64,000 nucleotides of DNA, from contig CAWDMC010000009.1 in NCBI GenBank assembly GCA_963803295.1, positions 372,001 through 436,000 on the forward strand, given 5' to 3'. Below are positions 7,580 to 16,209 of the stretch, in pieces. Every line of letters starts with the position of its first letter. Position 1 is the stretch's first letter. This DNA is from CAWDMC01 sp963803295. GTDB lineage: Bacteria; Acidobacteriota; Terriglobia; UBA7540. Below the pieces are notes generated by a model. That model was not told where the DNA came from. It did no database searches and saw nothing but the letters and a program-made list of their open reading frames with translations. The position numbers were made by a program, and so were the translations under genes.

Positions 7580-10500
7580 CTAGAACTGGAGCTTGAGTGC
7601 GAACTGAATTAGCCTCGGATTGTTGACGGTCGAGGTGATCACTCCGAGGCCGGCCCCATCGATATCGGCGTTCGGTTGAAAGAACTGTGGATGATTCCAC
7701 AGATTGAAGAATTCAGCCCGGAATTGCAGCTCCGCACCCTCGTGGAAGGAGAGCGGGATATTCTTGATTGCCGAGAAATCGGTGTTGATGAGGCCGGGAC
7801 CAAACAGGGGCGTGCGGGAAGAGTTGCCGAGTTCACCCACCGGCGGATCCACAAAGCAGCTTGGATCGAAGTACCGCTGCACAGTCCAGTTGCTGAGCCG
7901 GCCGTTGCAGACGCGATCGGGGCGGTTCCAGTTGTTGCCGTTATTGGAAAAATTCACGCCAGATTGATCGTTACTGGCGACCATGAACATCGGGAATCCG
8001 GAAATGGCATGTTCGTAAGCGGTGACCTCCCATCCTCCGAGGATGGCGTTTGCGGCGCCGCTCCAGGAGTTACCGAACCGCTTGCCCTTGCCGAAGGGCA
8101 GATCGTAAACAACGTTGGCCGTGAAGTTATGAGTCAGTTGAATTTGGGAGTAGCCCCAGTCGGCCCGCCCCAGGTTCGGCAGCCCGTAATACATAGCACC
8201 GATGTTGCTTCCCAAGCCGTCAGAGAGTGCGTTGTCAAGAGCCTTTGAATAGGTGTAGCCAATGAGGGCATACAGCCCATGACTGCTCTTGGTTTCGGCT
8301 TTCACCTGCAAGGAATCATAGCGCGCAAAACCATTGTCGTAAATGTTTAGGATTGTGCCCAGAGTGGGCCATGGCAGGTTGGGTTGCCCGCAGCCCAGCG
8401 TGTATCCTAAGATCTTGCCGCAACCGGCCGGGGAAACAAGGTTCACGTTTTGGCCGCCCTCGAGAAGATGGCTACTGCGGGCGCCGGCATATCCTACGGT
8501 CAGCAAAACCTCACCGGGAAGCTGGCGTTCCACGTTCAGGTTGAATTGTTGAATCCGGCCCAGCTTGAAATTGAAGTTCTGCATCTGGATGTTTCCCCCG
8601 AACTGGGAGGAATCGGTAGGTTGGGTGAGAGTGGGAAAACCCTGCGCGATCGTATACGTTCCTCCGAAGGGAATTAGGGACGATCCGAAATAGGGTGGAT
8701 TCTCCCATAGGCCCTGGGCACCCTGGTTCCAAGAGGAGTCGTGATAGATCGAGTATCCGGCGCGGATCGACGTCTTACGATCACCGTGCGGGCTCCAGGC
8801 AATGCCAAAACGAGGCTCGAGAGCGGTGGTATCCATGGAGAGGCCGACCGTGTTACTGGCGCCATGCCCTGCCACCAACCACTGCCCGGTTTGGAAGTTG
8901 AAATTCGACTGGCGGTTAAACGCTTCCGAGATCGGAGTCACCAACGCATAAGCCAGGCCGGCATTGATCGTGATATTCGAGCGCACGCGCCAGTTGTCCT
9001 CGAAGAACGGCCGATACATCTTCCAGCGGCGGCCGGTGACCGGACCTTGAAACGTCTGATCGTGCTGGCCAAAGACCGGCAAGCCCAGCAGAAGATCCGC
9101 CATGCTGTTGCCGGTAAAAACGGGAGCGAACACCAGGAATCCATCCTGGAACCCGCTGGCGAGAACGTTCATCTGATTGACCCGAACCTCCCCGCCCATA
9201 TTCATATCGTGACTGCCGCGGATCATGTCGAAGGAATCGGCGATTTGGAACACGTTGGTCCCGCCCTGGAAAGGAGCAAATCCCCGGTCACCCAGGGACC
9301 AGAAGCCGCCGCCGGCGATAATCGAGGTCAACCCGCAACTGACGCCACCGAGGTTGGCACCCGGAATTCCCAGTTTCTCGGCCTCGCAGGAACCGCTGCC
9401 GTAAGACAGAATGTGGTTGAAGATGCGATTGTAGCCTGCCGTCACCTTATTGACGCTGGTGGGCGAGAACACGTGGGTCTCGGAAATCGCCGCATTGCGT
9501 CCGTGGTCGGTGAGACTTTGGGTGCTGGAGAAGGCATTCGCTTCAGCGAACCCCGGGGAACCACCCGGCAGATACTCCGTCGCCTGATCGTAGCTGAAGC
9601 GGGCGTAGAGCGAGTCGTTTCCGGAGAAATTGTGATCCAGGCGGATGTCGCCCTCGCCCTCCTTGAACTGCTTTGTGGGGGTACTGACAAAGTCCTCCGA
9701 AAGCAGCCCCGCCCCGAGGTTGTTAGCAGCCGGGTAGAGGTGCACCAGGCTGCTGGCGACCGGATTGATCATACTCTGCGGAATCTTGTTGCAAGGACTA
9801 CCCGTTCCCGGTTGCAGGCCGGCAGCGTTGGCGGGCAAAGGAGTGCCGCTGCCGTCACAGAGAAAAGGCGTGCCGCCCGGGAAGCCGCCCGCGGTGTAAG
9901 GGTTCGCGAGCTGGAACGGCGAGACATCCGGAAACTGCTCGGTAAAATCCCCATTCAGCATCTTATCGGTCGGCACTTGGCCCAGGAAGTTCCTGCCCTG
10001 GAGTGTTCGCTTTCCTTGATAGTCGAGAAAAAGAAATGTCCTGTCCCGCTTGATCGGTCCGCCGAGCGATCCGCCGAATTGATTCTGCTTAAACTCTTCG
10101 CGGTTGGGCGCGAAAAAACTCCGGGCATCGAGCGAAGTGTTGCGGACAAAATCGAACAAGCTGCCGTGAAAGCGGTTTGTCCCCGACTTTGTGGTCAGCA
10201 ACACCGTGGGGCCGCCGCGGGTGCCGTATTCGGCCGAGTAAGTGTAAGTGAGAACCTTGAATTCCTGCAAGGCGTCAATGTCGGGGAGAATCGCGATTCC
10301 ACCTGCGGTCAATTCGTTATTGTCGACGCCGTCGAGAAGCCAATCCGTGGTGTTCGCCCTGGAGCCCGCGACGGAAAGCGAGTAGGAGCCGCGAATCCCC
10401 ACTTCGCTCGATCCGCCACCTGCGAAGAAGCTGTTGGGGTTAGTTTCCTGGGTGGTTCCCGGCGTAAGGGTTGCAAGTTGCACGAAGTTGCGGCCGTTCA

Positions 10501-10945
10501 GCGGTAGCTCGGATACCTGCTGAGCTGTGATGACCTGGCCGAGCGAGGCGTTCGACGTCTCCACCGCAACCGCCGTAGCCGAAATCTCAACGGTTTCCTG
10601 GAGTTTTGCGGTCGAAAGGGAGAAGTCGATTTCGCGGCTCTGATCCACCTGCAACCTGATGTCTTTCTGTTCGACGGTTTGGAATCCCTGAGCGCTCACC
10701 TTGATTGTGTAGGTCCCGATGGGCAAAAGGGGCAGCAGGTAATGCCCGGTGTCATCCGTCTTGGTTTCACGGGTAGCGCCCGTGCCCTGTGAGGTGACGG
10801 TGACAGTTGCGCTTGGTACGACTGCACTGGAAGGATCCTGGACCGTACCCGTAAGGCTCCCTGTCGCCTGGCCCAGAAGGGGCAGGGCTGTAAAGGCTGC
10901 CGCAAGATAGAAGAGTACGAAGAGTATAGCGGTTCTACAATGCAT
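7580..10945 (-). CDS. Oar-like TonB-dependent receptor with carboxypeptidase-regulatory domain
   Basis: Large outer membrane protein, 1121 residues. It has a signal peptide (MHCRTAILFVLFYLAAAFT), then a carboxypeptidase-regulatory/Ig-like domain at about 28-110 (GSLTGTVQDPSSAVVPSA). A plug domain follows at about 130-250 (ELPLNGRNFVQLATLTPGT; DNNELTAGG), and a long beta-barrel ends in the aromatic terminus LIQFALKLQF. This architecture is greatly expanded in Acidobacteria and is thought to import polysaccharide or glycan pieces. GGAGG precedes the ATG at the right distance. The nucleoside hydrolase is 68 nt downstream and likely co-transcribed. The ligand is unknown. Confidence 0.92.
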   Translation of the reverse strand: MHCRTAILFVLFYLAAAFTALPLLGQATGSLTGTVQDPSSAVVPSATVTVTSQGTGATRETKTDDTGHYLLPLLPIGTYTIKVSAQGFQTVEQKDIRLQVDQSREIDFSLSTAKLQETVEISATAVAVETSNASLGQVITAQQVSELPLNGRNFVQLATLTPGTTQETNPNSFFAGGGSSEVGIRGSYSLSVAGSRANTTDWLLDGVDNNELTAGGIAILPDIDALQEFKVLTYTYSAEYGTRGGPTVLLTTKSGTNRFHGSLFDFVRNTSLDARSFFAPNREEFKQNQFGGSLGGPIKRDRTFLFLDYQGKRTLQGRNFLGQVPTDKMLNGDFTEQFPDVSPFQLANPYTAGGFPGGTPFLCDGSGTPLPANAAGLQPGTGSPCNKIPQSMINPVASSLVHLYPAANNLGAGLLSEDFVSTPTKQFKEGEGDIRLDHNFSGNDSLYARFSYDQATEYLPGGSPGFAEANAFSSTQSLTDHGRNAAISETHVFSPTSVNKVTAGYNRIFNHILSYGSGSCEAEKLGIPGANLGGVSCGLTSIIAGGGFWSLGDRGFAPFQGGTNVFQIADSFDMIRGSHDMNMGGEVRVNQMNVLASGFQDGFLVFAPVFTGNSMADLLLGLPVFGQHDQTFQGPVTGRRWKMYRPFFEDNWRVRSNITINAGLAYALVTPISEAFNRQSNFNFQTGQWLVAGHGASNTVGLSMDTTALEPRFGIAWSPHGDRKTSIRAGYSIYHDSSWNQGAQGLWENPPYFGSSLIPFGGTYTIAQGFPTLTQPTDSSQFGGNIQMQNFNFKLGRIQQFNLNVERQLPGEVLLTVGYAGARSSHLLEGGQNVNLVSPAGCGKILGYTLGCGQPNLPWPTLGTILNIYDNGFARYDSLQVKAETKSSHGLYALIGYTYSKALDNALSDGLGSNIGAMYYGLPNLGRADWGYSQIQLTHNFTANVVYDLPFGKGKRFGNSWSGAANAILGGWEVTAYEHAISGFPMFMVASNDQSGVNFSNNGNNWNRPDRVCNGRLSNWTVQRYFDPSCFVDPPVGELGNSSRTPLFGPGLINTDFSAIKNIPLSFHEGAELQFRAEFFNLWNHPQFFQPNADIDGAGLGVITSTVNNPRLIQFALKLQF

Positions 10946-11035
10946 CTTGAACCTCCGCTGGAAGTTAGGGCCGTGTGTAGGCCTGCGAGCCGGTGCTTAG
11001 GAATTCGCCGTGCAACTCAAAGAGTGATGAGGTCG

Positions 11036-11064
11036 TTTTACCCGAGTGCAACCCATGGTGTCAA
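11036..11064 (-). promoter_or_regulatory. promoter candidate for the TonB receptor
   Basis: A perfect TTGACA (11064-11059, minus strand) is followed after 17 nt by GTAAAA (11041-11036), about 90 nt upstream of the receptor ATG. The -35 is ideal and the -10 is weak, which would fit activator-dependent or moderate expression. Confidence 0.45.
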
Positions 11065-11168
11065 GCCGTTTTGCTCGCAGTTAGATATAACTGAAAACCG
11101 CACCTGACTCAAAATCGAACAGACGCTCTCAAAGTGAAATAGCGAATCGTTACACCACCTAGATTCCC

Positions 11169-12497
11169 TTAGTCTGGTTTCGCGCTCGTAGCCGGACTCA
11201 AGCGCTGCGCCTTGCGGCGCTGCTCAGCGGCTTCGGCTGACCGCCCTGTCGATTCATAGACTTCAGCCCGCAAACGATGCGGTTCGGGTTCCTGAGGACG
11301 AAGATTGGCGGCCTCACTGAGGTAACCCAGCGCCTCGCGGTATTGTTTGCCGGCCTTGCTCTGCTCCGCCAAATCGAGCGCGACTTCGTACAGGTAGACG
11401 GACGTTTCCTGATCCTGTGGGTCGAGTTCGTGGGCATGATGCAGCACCTGATAGGACGGTAGCTTCTCGCCTAAATTATACAGGACCGCGCCGAGGAGTG
11501 CGTTCAGTGGAAACAGGTCGGGCCAGAGGCTTACGGCCTTCGCGATACTTTCTCGTGCTTCCTGGAAGCGCTTGAGTTGGAACAGGTCGAACGCCAGATT
11601 GTACTGTGTCTGCGGTGAATTTGGACTGATCTCGGCGGCTCGTTGCAACGGCTTCAGGGCTTCCTCAAAATCGCCATGATTACCATAGAGTGTACCAAGA
11701 ATAGTGAGTTTCTCGATGTCGCCAGGATCAAAAAGCTGATCGCAGACGAGACGGGCATCGCTCACCGAAGACTGTCCCAGCTTTTTGCTGCACTCCGTCC
11801 GCAGCCGGTCCACATCAGCACGATGCCGGCGCAACTGTTCCGATCGCGCAAAGGCCTGTTGGGCCTCCCGCTTACGTCCGGACTGGGAATAGAGTTGGCC
11901 CAGTTGATATTGGACAACAGCATCGTTCGGAGTGATGCCGGCGGCTTTCAGCAGCCACTTCTCGGCCAAAGCCAGTTTGCGATTTTTGAGGTAAGCAAGA
12001 CCGAGATAAGCCGCCGTGTCGGGAAACGGCGGATTGGCGGCGGCCTTGTTCAACTCCAAAGTTGCGGACTCCAGTTTGCCCTCCGCCAAGTCCAGCCGAC
12101 CCAGATAGTAGTCGATATTGGGATGATCCCCGGCGTCTCGCTGAACGGCCTCAAACTCGCGGCGGGCTTCCGGCGCCTGGTGCATCTCGAAAAAGCATAC
12201 AGCCAGAGGAAATCTCGCCTGCATAGCGAGCTTCGGATCAAGGGCGAGCGCCGCCCGGAACTCGCGCGCGGCGGCTTCATAACGACTGTTCCGGAGATCC
12301 TGGTAACCCGCTCCGAGATGCGCCTGTGGGGTCTCAGGGGCAGCCGCTGGTTCGGAGGGATCGGCGCGACGGTCCTGCCCAAAGCTCTCGTGACCGGCGG
12401 CGAGTATGAGGGCTAGCGCAAGACACGGCAATCCTCTCCGGGCGTGGAGGGCGTGGAAAATGCTCAGCATCGAGGGTCGCGAAAATACAGCTAGCAT
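11169..12497 (-). CDS. exported TPR-repeat protein
   Basis: Tetratricopeptide-repeat scaffold, up to 442 residues. After a signal-like N-terminus (MLSIFHALHARRG, then a hydrophobic run ending near ESFGQ) there are about eight to ten TPR units from residue 62 onward. Clear ones start at LGAGYQDLRNSRYEAAAREF, VQYQLGQLYSQSGRKREAQQ and TQYNLAFDLFQLKRFQEARE. A TATAAT sits only 6 nt before the first ATG (12497), so the second ATG at 12473 is a plausible real start. It follows the TonB receptor gene's promoter region in the opposite sense of the plus-strand cluster. It probably mediates periplasmic protein-protein contacts. Confidence 0.85.
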   Translation of the reverse strand: MLAVFSRPSMLSIFHALHARRGLPCLALALILAAGHESFGQDRRADPSEPAAAPETPQAHLGAGYQDLRNSRYEAAAREFRAALALDPKLAMQARFPLAVCFFEMHQAPEARREFEAVQRDAGDHPNIDYYLGRLDLAEGKLESATLELNKAAANPPFPDTAAYLGLAYLKNRKLALAEKWLLKAAGITPNDAVVQYQLGQLYSQSGRKREAQQAFARSEQLRRHRADVDRLRTECSKKLGQSSVSDARLVCDQLFDPGDIEKLTILGTLYGNHGDFEEALKPLQRAAEISPNSPQTQYNLAFDLFQLKRFQEARESIAKAVSLWPDLFPLNALLGAVLYNLGEKLPSYQVLHHAHELDPQDQETSVYLYEVALDLAEQSKAGKQYREALGYLSEAANLRPQEPEPHRLRAEVYESTGRSAEAAEQRRKAQRLSPATSAKPD

Positions 12498-13233
12498 CCA
12501 TGATTATAGCGCACCTCCCCATCGCGAAGCGGAAGGAGAAATCCCCAACCGCAGGTTGCCGGACCACCCTGTGGCACCCGGTACGGACAAACCTGTAAGG
12601 GCTACCCCGCTGGCCTCCCCGGTCTGGGTAAGGACCGGGACCACAAGTGTTGGTTAAACTGTCTGGACCAGGAGATCGCCTGCAATGACACCGTATTCCC
12701 GCGCGGCCGCGCGTACTCCTGTCAATCCCCACAAGCCTCGCTCCGAACGCCGCGCTCGGTTCGCCTGCCAGATTTGTCCTGCGGTGCACTAAAGAGGCTC
12801 CAAACCGGCAGGGCTTTCTGATTGGTCAATAGCTGGATCGAGGATGTTTCCGGTTTGGTTGGTTTGGCCCTGAATGTGATCTGAGTCACTGACAAGGACC
12901 CGGAACGGGGGCAGCCTTCTTAAGCAGGCTGCAGGAGGAGCCATGAACAAAGCTGGCGGGTCCATAAGTCCGGCAGCTAGAGTGCCCGCCTGGGCTTGAG
13001 GCGCATCTCGATCCAGAGCGCTTTCACCCCGGTTGAAATCGGTAATTTAGCCGAAATCAGACTCCAGACCTACCCTCTCCCCGTCCTCGGATCCAACGCC
13101 GACATTACTTTTCGACAGAGTCACCCAACGCGACCAGCGGCGCAGGTTGGCCGCGGGACCGAGTGGTAAATGCACGCACGGATCGCGCTGTGACCAGGCC
13201 CGGATCATGAGTCGGGGCTGAAAGGTGAATCCA
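12498..13233. other. divergent intergenic region with hairpins and a tiny ORF candidate
   Basis: About 735 bases between the minus-strand TPR gene and the plus-strand barrel gene. It holds an inverted repeat CCAAACCGG (12800-12808) / CCGGTTTGG (12850-12858). A 7-bp-stem hairpin (12911-12932) is followed immediately by AGGAGGAG and an ATG at 12943 that opens an 18-codon frame ending at 12999. No longer gene is convincing in any frame. Confidence 0.4.
12943..12999 (+). CDS. possible 18-residue leader peptide
   Basis: ATG at 12943 is preceded at the ideal distance by GCAGGAGGAGCC, the strongest ribosome binding site in the region, and the frame closes after MNKAGGSISPAARVPAWA. A hairpin lies just before the site. 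It could be a leader peptide for the downstream cluster 240 nt away, or the 5' stump of a lost gene. Evidence is the start signal only. Confidence 0.2.
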   Translation: MNKAGGSISPAARVPAWA

Positions 13234-13746
13234 ATGGCCAAGGCACTACATGGAATGCTAACCGTGCTGCTCGCTTCTTTGCCGGCCTCGGCTCAGTCGT
13301 CGAGCAGCTATGGTTACGTGTTTGGTGGACCATTGGTCGTGCCCAAGAGCGCCTTCACTCGCTGGAATGGGAACTTCGTTCATGTGGGAGGAGGGGGCGA
13401 GCGTCGACTCACCGAGCGCTTCGCCTTGGGCGGCGAAATCGGCGTTCTCAAGCCGGTCACAAATCAGTACGCGCTTACGACAGGCTTAGCGTCGGTAACA
13501 CCTGCCTTCCATTTCCTCCCCAAGAATTCGAAGAGTAGATTCGATCCTTTCGTGGACGGAGGATTATCTCTGCTTTTTGCGAGAGGCGGAGGGATCGCGT
13601 TCCACTACGGTGGCGGAATGAACTACTGGCTACGCCGCCGCATCGGCCTCCGCTTCGAGTTCCGCGACCACATCTGGTCACCCGAGTCCGGAGAAGCGGT
13701 ACACCTGGTCGGCTTTCGGGCCGGGATCGTCTTTGGCACCGGATGA
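13234..13746 (+). CDS. small beta-barrel-like outer membrane protein
   Basis: Unrecognised 170-residue secreted protein. I start at ATG 13234 (MAKALHGMLTVLLASLPASA), spaced correctly from AAAGG, which yields a clean signal peptide with cleavage after ASAQ. The mature part alternates polar and aromatic residues with repeated glycines (VHVGGGGERRLTERFALGGE; DPFVDGGLSLLFARGGG; IAFHYGGGMNYWLRRRIGLR) and ends VGFRAGIVFGTG. This is the look of an eight-stranded OmpA/OmpW-type barrel. It is the first gene of a plus-strand run of small exported proteins. The barrel is inferred from pattern only. Confidence 0.65.
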   Translation: MAKALHGMLTVLLASLPASAQSSSSYGYVFGGPLVVPKSAFTRWNGNFVHVGGGGERRLTERFALGGEIGVLKPVTNQYALTTGLASVTPAFHFLPKNSKSRFDPFVDGGLSLLFARGGGIAFHYGGGMNYWLRRRIGLRFEFRDHIWSPESGEAVHLVGFRAGIVFGTG

Positions 13747-13773
13747 TCACACTTACCGCCGGAGGTGCTTCCT

Positions 13774-14190
13774 ATGATACGCGAATTGCTCTCTATATTG
13801 CTGGCGTCAATCTTTACCCTGCAAGCATGTTCGAATGCCCGGGCGCTGGCCTCGGGGGCCGCAGGTCCGAAAGGGCCACGTCCACCCAACGAGTTGGCAG
13901 TTCAACAAAAGGTTCTCGCAATTGCGCCCAACGTGATGGTGAGAGTGCGCATGCGAGACAAGGAGCAGCTGCGAGGACGGTTGGGCAAAGTGTCGGACGA
14001 AGGTTTCGCGCTCAAGATCGCATCGGGCGACACCATTCAGGACCGACAGGTCGCCTTCACCGATGTGAAATCAATCAAGGAGGAAAAGGGCAGTGGTTCT
14101 CGTGCCACCACCTGGATTCTTGTGGGCGTGCTGGCAGGTGCGGCAATCGCGGTGCTCGCTATAGTTGCGGTTCTGACCAGCAACGAATAG
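13774..14190 (+). CDS. small lipoprotein/membrane-anchored Sm-like domain protein (copy 1)
   Basis: No named family recognised. The start at 13774 is set by CCGGAGGTG at 13759-13767; the frame also has an upstream GTG at 13765 that lies inside that site. The 138-residue product has a lipoprotein-like leader (MIRELLSILLASIFTLQAC), a central domain at about 50-100 (VMVRVRMRDKEQLRGRLGKV; then ASGDT-IQDRQVAFTDVKSIK), and a C-terminal membrane helix (TTWILVGVLAGAAIAVLAIV). The order strand-charged turn-strand-G-D-T-strand resembles an Sm/LSm-type small barrel. It shares the RGRLG, ASGDT and QDRQ.AF.DVKS blocks with the gene at 14345, so the two are recent paralogues. Confidence 0.7.
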   Translation: MIRELLSILLASIFTLQACSNARALASGAAGPKGPRPPNELAVQQKVLAIAPNVMVRVRMRDKEQLRGRLGKVSDEGFALKIASGDTIQDRQVAFTDVKSIKEEKGSGSRATTWILVGVLAGAAIAVLAIVAVLTSNE

Positions 14191-14344
14191 AACCAGCCAC
14201 ACCCTTTCTTCGACAACGGGAGATCCCCGAAAAGCTGGGGAAGCCTGATGGGGCCGGCAGAGGCAGGAGTGCACGGCATGGAAAAGCTGTTCGCCCGACT
14301 GCGTCTCCGGCGATGAGACGAAATCTAGATTAGGGGGTGCTGTC

Positions 14345-14758
14345 ATGAAACGAATGACCTTTCTTCTGTTAGTTGGGTCGATCATCCTAGTGCAAGCCGG
14401 ACCGCAGGCAGGGATCGGTATGGCGCGCGGAGGTGCGCAGGATGCGTCATCGCACAAACCGACGCTCAAAGAGAAGGTGATCGAGATTCCGCCGCAGACA
14501 ATTGTCGAGGTGACGCTCAAGGATAAAGAAAAGATCAGGGGCCGCTTGGGGGAAATTAGCAACGAGGCTTTCACGGTGAAAGTGGCCTCTGGGGACACGC
14601 TCCAAGACAGGCAGATAGCCTTCAAAGACGTCAAGTCAATGAAGAAGTTTGAAGGCAACAAGGCATTGAAGGTCGTCGGCTACTCGGCCCTTGCCGCAGG
14701 GGTGGCCATCGGAACCGCGATTTTGGTCGTTGTGATCATTGTTGCCGTCGCAGCCTAA
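14345..14758 (+). CDS. small membrane-anchored Sm-like domain protein (copy 2)
   Basis: 137-residue paralogue of the gene at 13774. There is a signal-like N-terminus (MKRMTFLLLVGSIILVQAG), a linker, the central domain at about 48-100 (IVEVTLKDKEKIRGRLGEIS; ASGDTLQDRQIAFKDVKSMK) and a very hydrophobic C-terminal helix from about 112 to 137 (AAGVAIGTAILVVVIIVAVA). The 154-bp gap before it has no gene; GGGGGTG precedes the ATG. The domain would face the periplasm if both hydrophobic ends insert. Function unknown. Confidence 0.7.
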   Translation: MKRMTFLLLVGSIILVQAGPQAGIGMARGGAQDASSHKPTLKEKVIEIPPQTIVEVTLKDKEKIRGRLGEISNEAFTVKVASGDTLQDRQIAFKDVKSMKKFEGNKALKVVGYSALAAGVAIGTAILVVVIIVAVAA

Positions 14759-14832
14759 CCTCTCCAGGCATCAGGGCCAGTGCGGGCGAGCGCACACAAA
14801 CCTGAAACGGAATTCCATTGAGGAGGTCGGTC

Positions 14833-15318
14833 ATGAACAGAACAATTTTTGCAGTCCTGATCCTTGCTCTGACCGCTGATCTCGGATTCTCCAAAGGTTC
14901 AGAAGGTTCCTGGGAGAACCTGAAGCAACTACGGGCCGGACAGAAGATCGAAGTTGTGGAAATGAGCCTCAAGGCTACCAAGGGCGCGCTCGTCAGTGTC
15001 TCGGACGAGGCGATCGTATTCGAGGTCAAGGGCGATAACGTTACGGTCGAACGTGCAAATGTAATGCGCGTGACGGTGCGGGACACCTCAAAGCGCACTC
15101 GCAACATGCTGATCGGCGCGGCGGCGGGCGTGGGCGCAGGCTTGGCGATCGGTTTGCCGGCCAACGCCATTGCCAGCAACGAAGGCACGGGCAACGCTGC
15201 CGGAGTAGCCGCTGCGGCGGCCGTCCTCGGCGGGGCGGGACTCGGCCTGGGTGCCATCCCCGGCAATCGGACGGTCTACCGCGCCGAAAAGGTGAAGGGC
15301 GGAGCGTCGGGTCAATAA
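14833..15318 (+). CDS. small exported protein with diverged Sm-like domain and glycine-zipper membrane segment (copy 3)
   Basis: The ATG at 14833 follows GAGGAGGTCGGTC; an in-frame TTG at 14818 is upstream of that site and is not used here. The product is 161 residues. It has a signal peptide (MNRTIFAVLILALTADLGFS), a diverged domain at about 30-85 (IEVVEMSLKATKGALVSVSD; DNVTVERANVMRVTV), then a Gly/Ala-rich hydrophobic pair of segments from about 95 to 145 (MLIGAAAGVGAGLAIGLP; AAAAAVLGGAGLGLGAIPG). The glycine spacing is typical of glycine-zipper membrane insertion. Same gene order and size class as its neighbours. Confidence 0.65.
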   Translation: MNRTIFAVLILALTADLGFSKGSEGSWENLKQLRAGQKIEVVEMSLKATKGALVSVSDEAIVFEVKGDNVTVERANVMRVTVRDTSKRTRNMLIGAAAGVGAGLAIGLPANAIASNEGTGNAAGVAAAAAVLGGAGLGLGAIPGNRTVYRAEKVKGGASGQ

Positions 15319-15337
15319 GCTAAGCAAGGCAACTACT

Positions 15338-15422
15338 GAGCATTACAAATTATCGTGACCTTCAATTCTCTAGCGGCGCTGTCATCAGCGCCGAAAACGC
15401 CGGTGGGAACACCGGCGCTACA
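15338..15422 (+). repeat. 85-bp dispersed palindromic repeat, copy A
   Basis: An 85-bp unit here is repeated at 39431-39515 with the same length and orientation, with about 67 of 85 positions identical by eye. Its 3' half contains the GCGCCG...CCGGTGGGAACACCGGCGC palindrome, so transcripts could form nested hairpins. It separates the third and fourth small-protein genes and looks like a non-autonomous REP/MITE-type element. Confidence 0.75.
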
Positions 15423-15462
15423 GTAAGGCAGTAGTAGACGGGTCGGAAGAGAGGAGAAAGTC

Positions 15463-16062
15463 ATGAGCACATTGCGAAAAGGTATTTCGTTAGGTCTGAT
15501 GGTTTGCCTGTTTCATCTTTGTCTGGTAAATGTCGCCTGGTCCGTGGAAAAAGGTGCGTCTGACGCGGCTGCCGTCAAGCAGCAGGTGCAACTATTCGGA
15601 GTGCGCGCGCAGGTGAAGCTCCGGCTCGCCGACGGTACGAAATTGCAAGGAACGGTACAATCAATTGAGGATACGGCATTCGAACTGATCACCCCCTCAG
15701 GTAATCTCACAAACATCGCCTACGATCAGGTTACTACGCTGCGCCTCGCAGCCAAGTCGCTTTCCTATCAGGCCAAGTCCCAACCCGATCCAGCAGAGGC
15801 CAGGAGAACGGCCCTTAGCCTTGCCGGTAAGCACGTCAACGTGAGGGTGACTGGAGGCGACAAAGTACATGGCGTCCTCCAGGCGGTGGAGCAGGAGCAT
15901 TTTACTTTGGTGACGGCTAGTGGTACGCCGAGATCGATTGCCTACGAGGAGGTTACACAGCTTGAGAGTCATTCGGGAAGGGCGTCGCTCTATATCCTGT
16001 TGGGGGTAGCGGGCGGGATCGCGCTGGGCATCGGCATCTTCGCTGCAGAAATGAACCACTGA
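15463..16062 (+). CDS. exported protein with two tandem Sm-like domains and C-terminal membrane anchor (copy 4)
   Basis: 199 residues; ATG preceded by GAGGAGAAAGTC. Signal peptide MSTLRKGISLGLMVCLFHLC ending near NVAWS. Two copies of the domain follow: residues about 47-88 (VKLRLADGTKLQGTVQSIED; LITPSGNLTNIAYDQVTTLR) and about 122-165 (VNVRVTGGDKVHGVLQAVEQ; LVTASGTPRSIAYEEVTQLE). The shared pattern is V-x-V/L-x-x-x-D-G/K-x-x-G-x-L/V, then T-x-S-G, then I-A-Y-x-x-V-T-x-L. The C-terminal helix is about 172-192 (ASLYILLGVAGGIALGIGIF). The internal duplication supports this being a genuine fold unit. Confidence 0.72.
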   Translation: MSTLRKGISLGLMVCLFHLCLVNVAWSVEKGASDAAAVKQQVQLFGVRAQVKLRLADGTKLQGTVQSIEDTAFELITPSGNLTNIAYDQVTTLRLAAKSLSYQAKSQPDPAEARRTALSLAGKHVNVRVTGGDKVHGVLQAVEQEHFTLVTASGTPRSIAYEEVTQLESHSGRASLYILLGVAGGIALGIGIFAAEMNH

Positions 16063-16209
16063 CAGCAATATCCCCTCCGAGATTCAAGCGAGCTCGGAGT
16101 AGGGTCCGAAAGCTATCTACTGGTGACGGGCATCGTGCTTTCACTTCCCTGCCCCCTCGGCTACAATGGCCGCTTGCATCGTCGAGTGGCCAACCTCCGA
16201 GGTGACTTC

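Noticed and set aside
8741..10507. 588-codon open frame on the plus strand
   Set aside because: It is the antisense shadow of the TonB-dependent receptor gene, which has a signal peptide, plug and barrel motifs and a ribosome site. The shadow shows no domain and no start signal.
14037..14661. Minus-strand frames across the small-protein cluster
   Set aside because: They are antisense to the plus-strand genes, which have signal peptides, ribosome sites and mutual homology.
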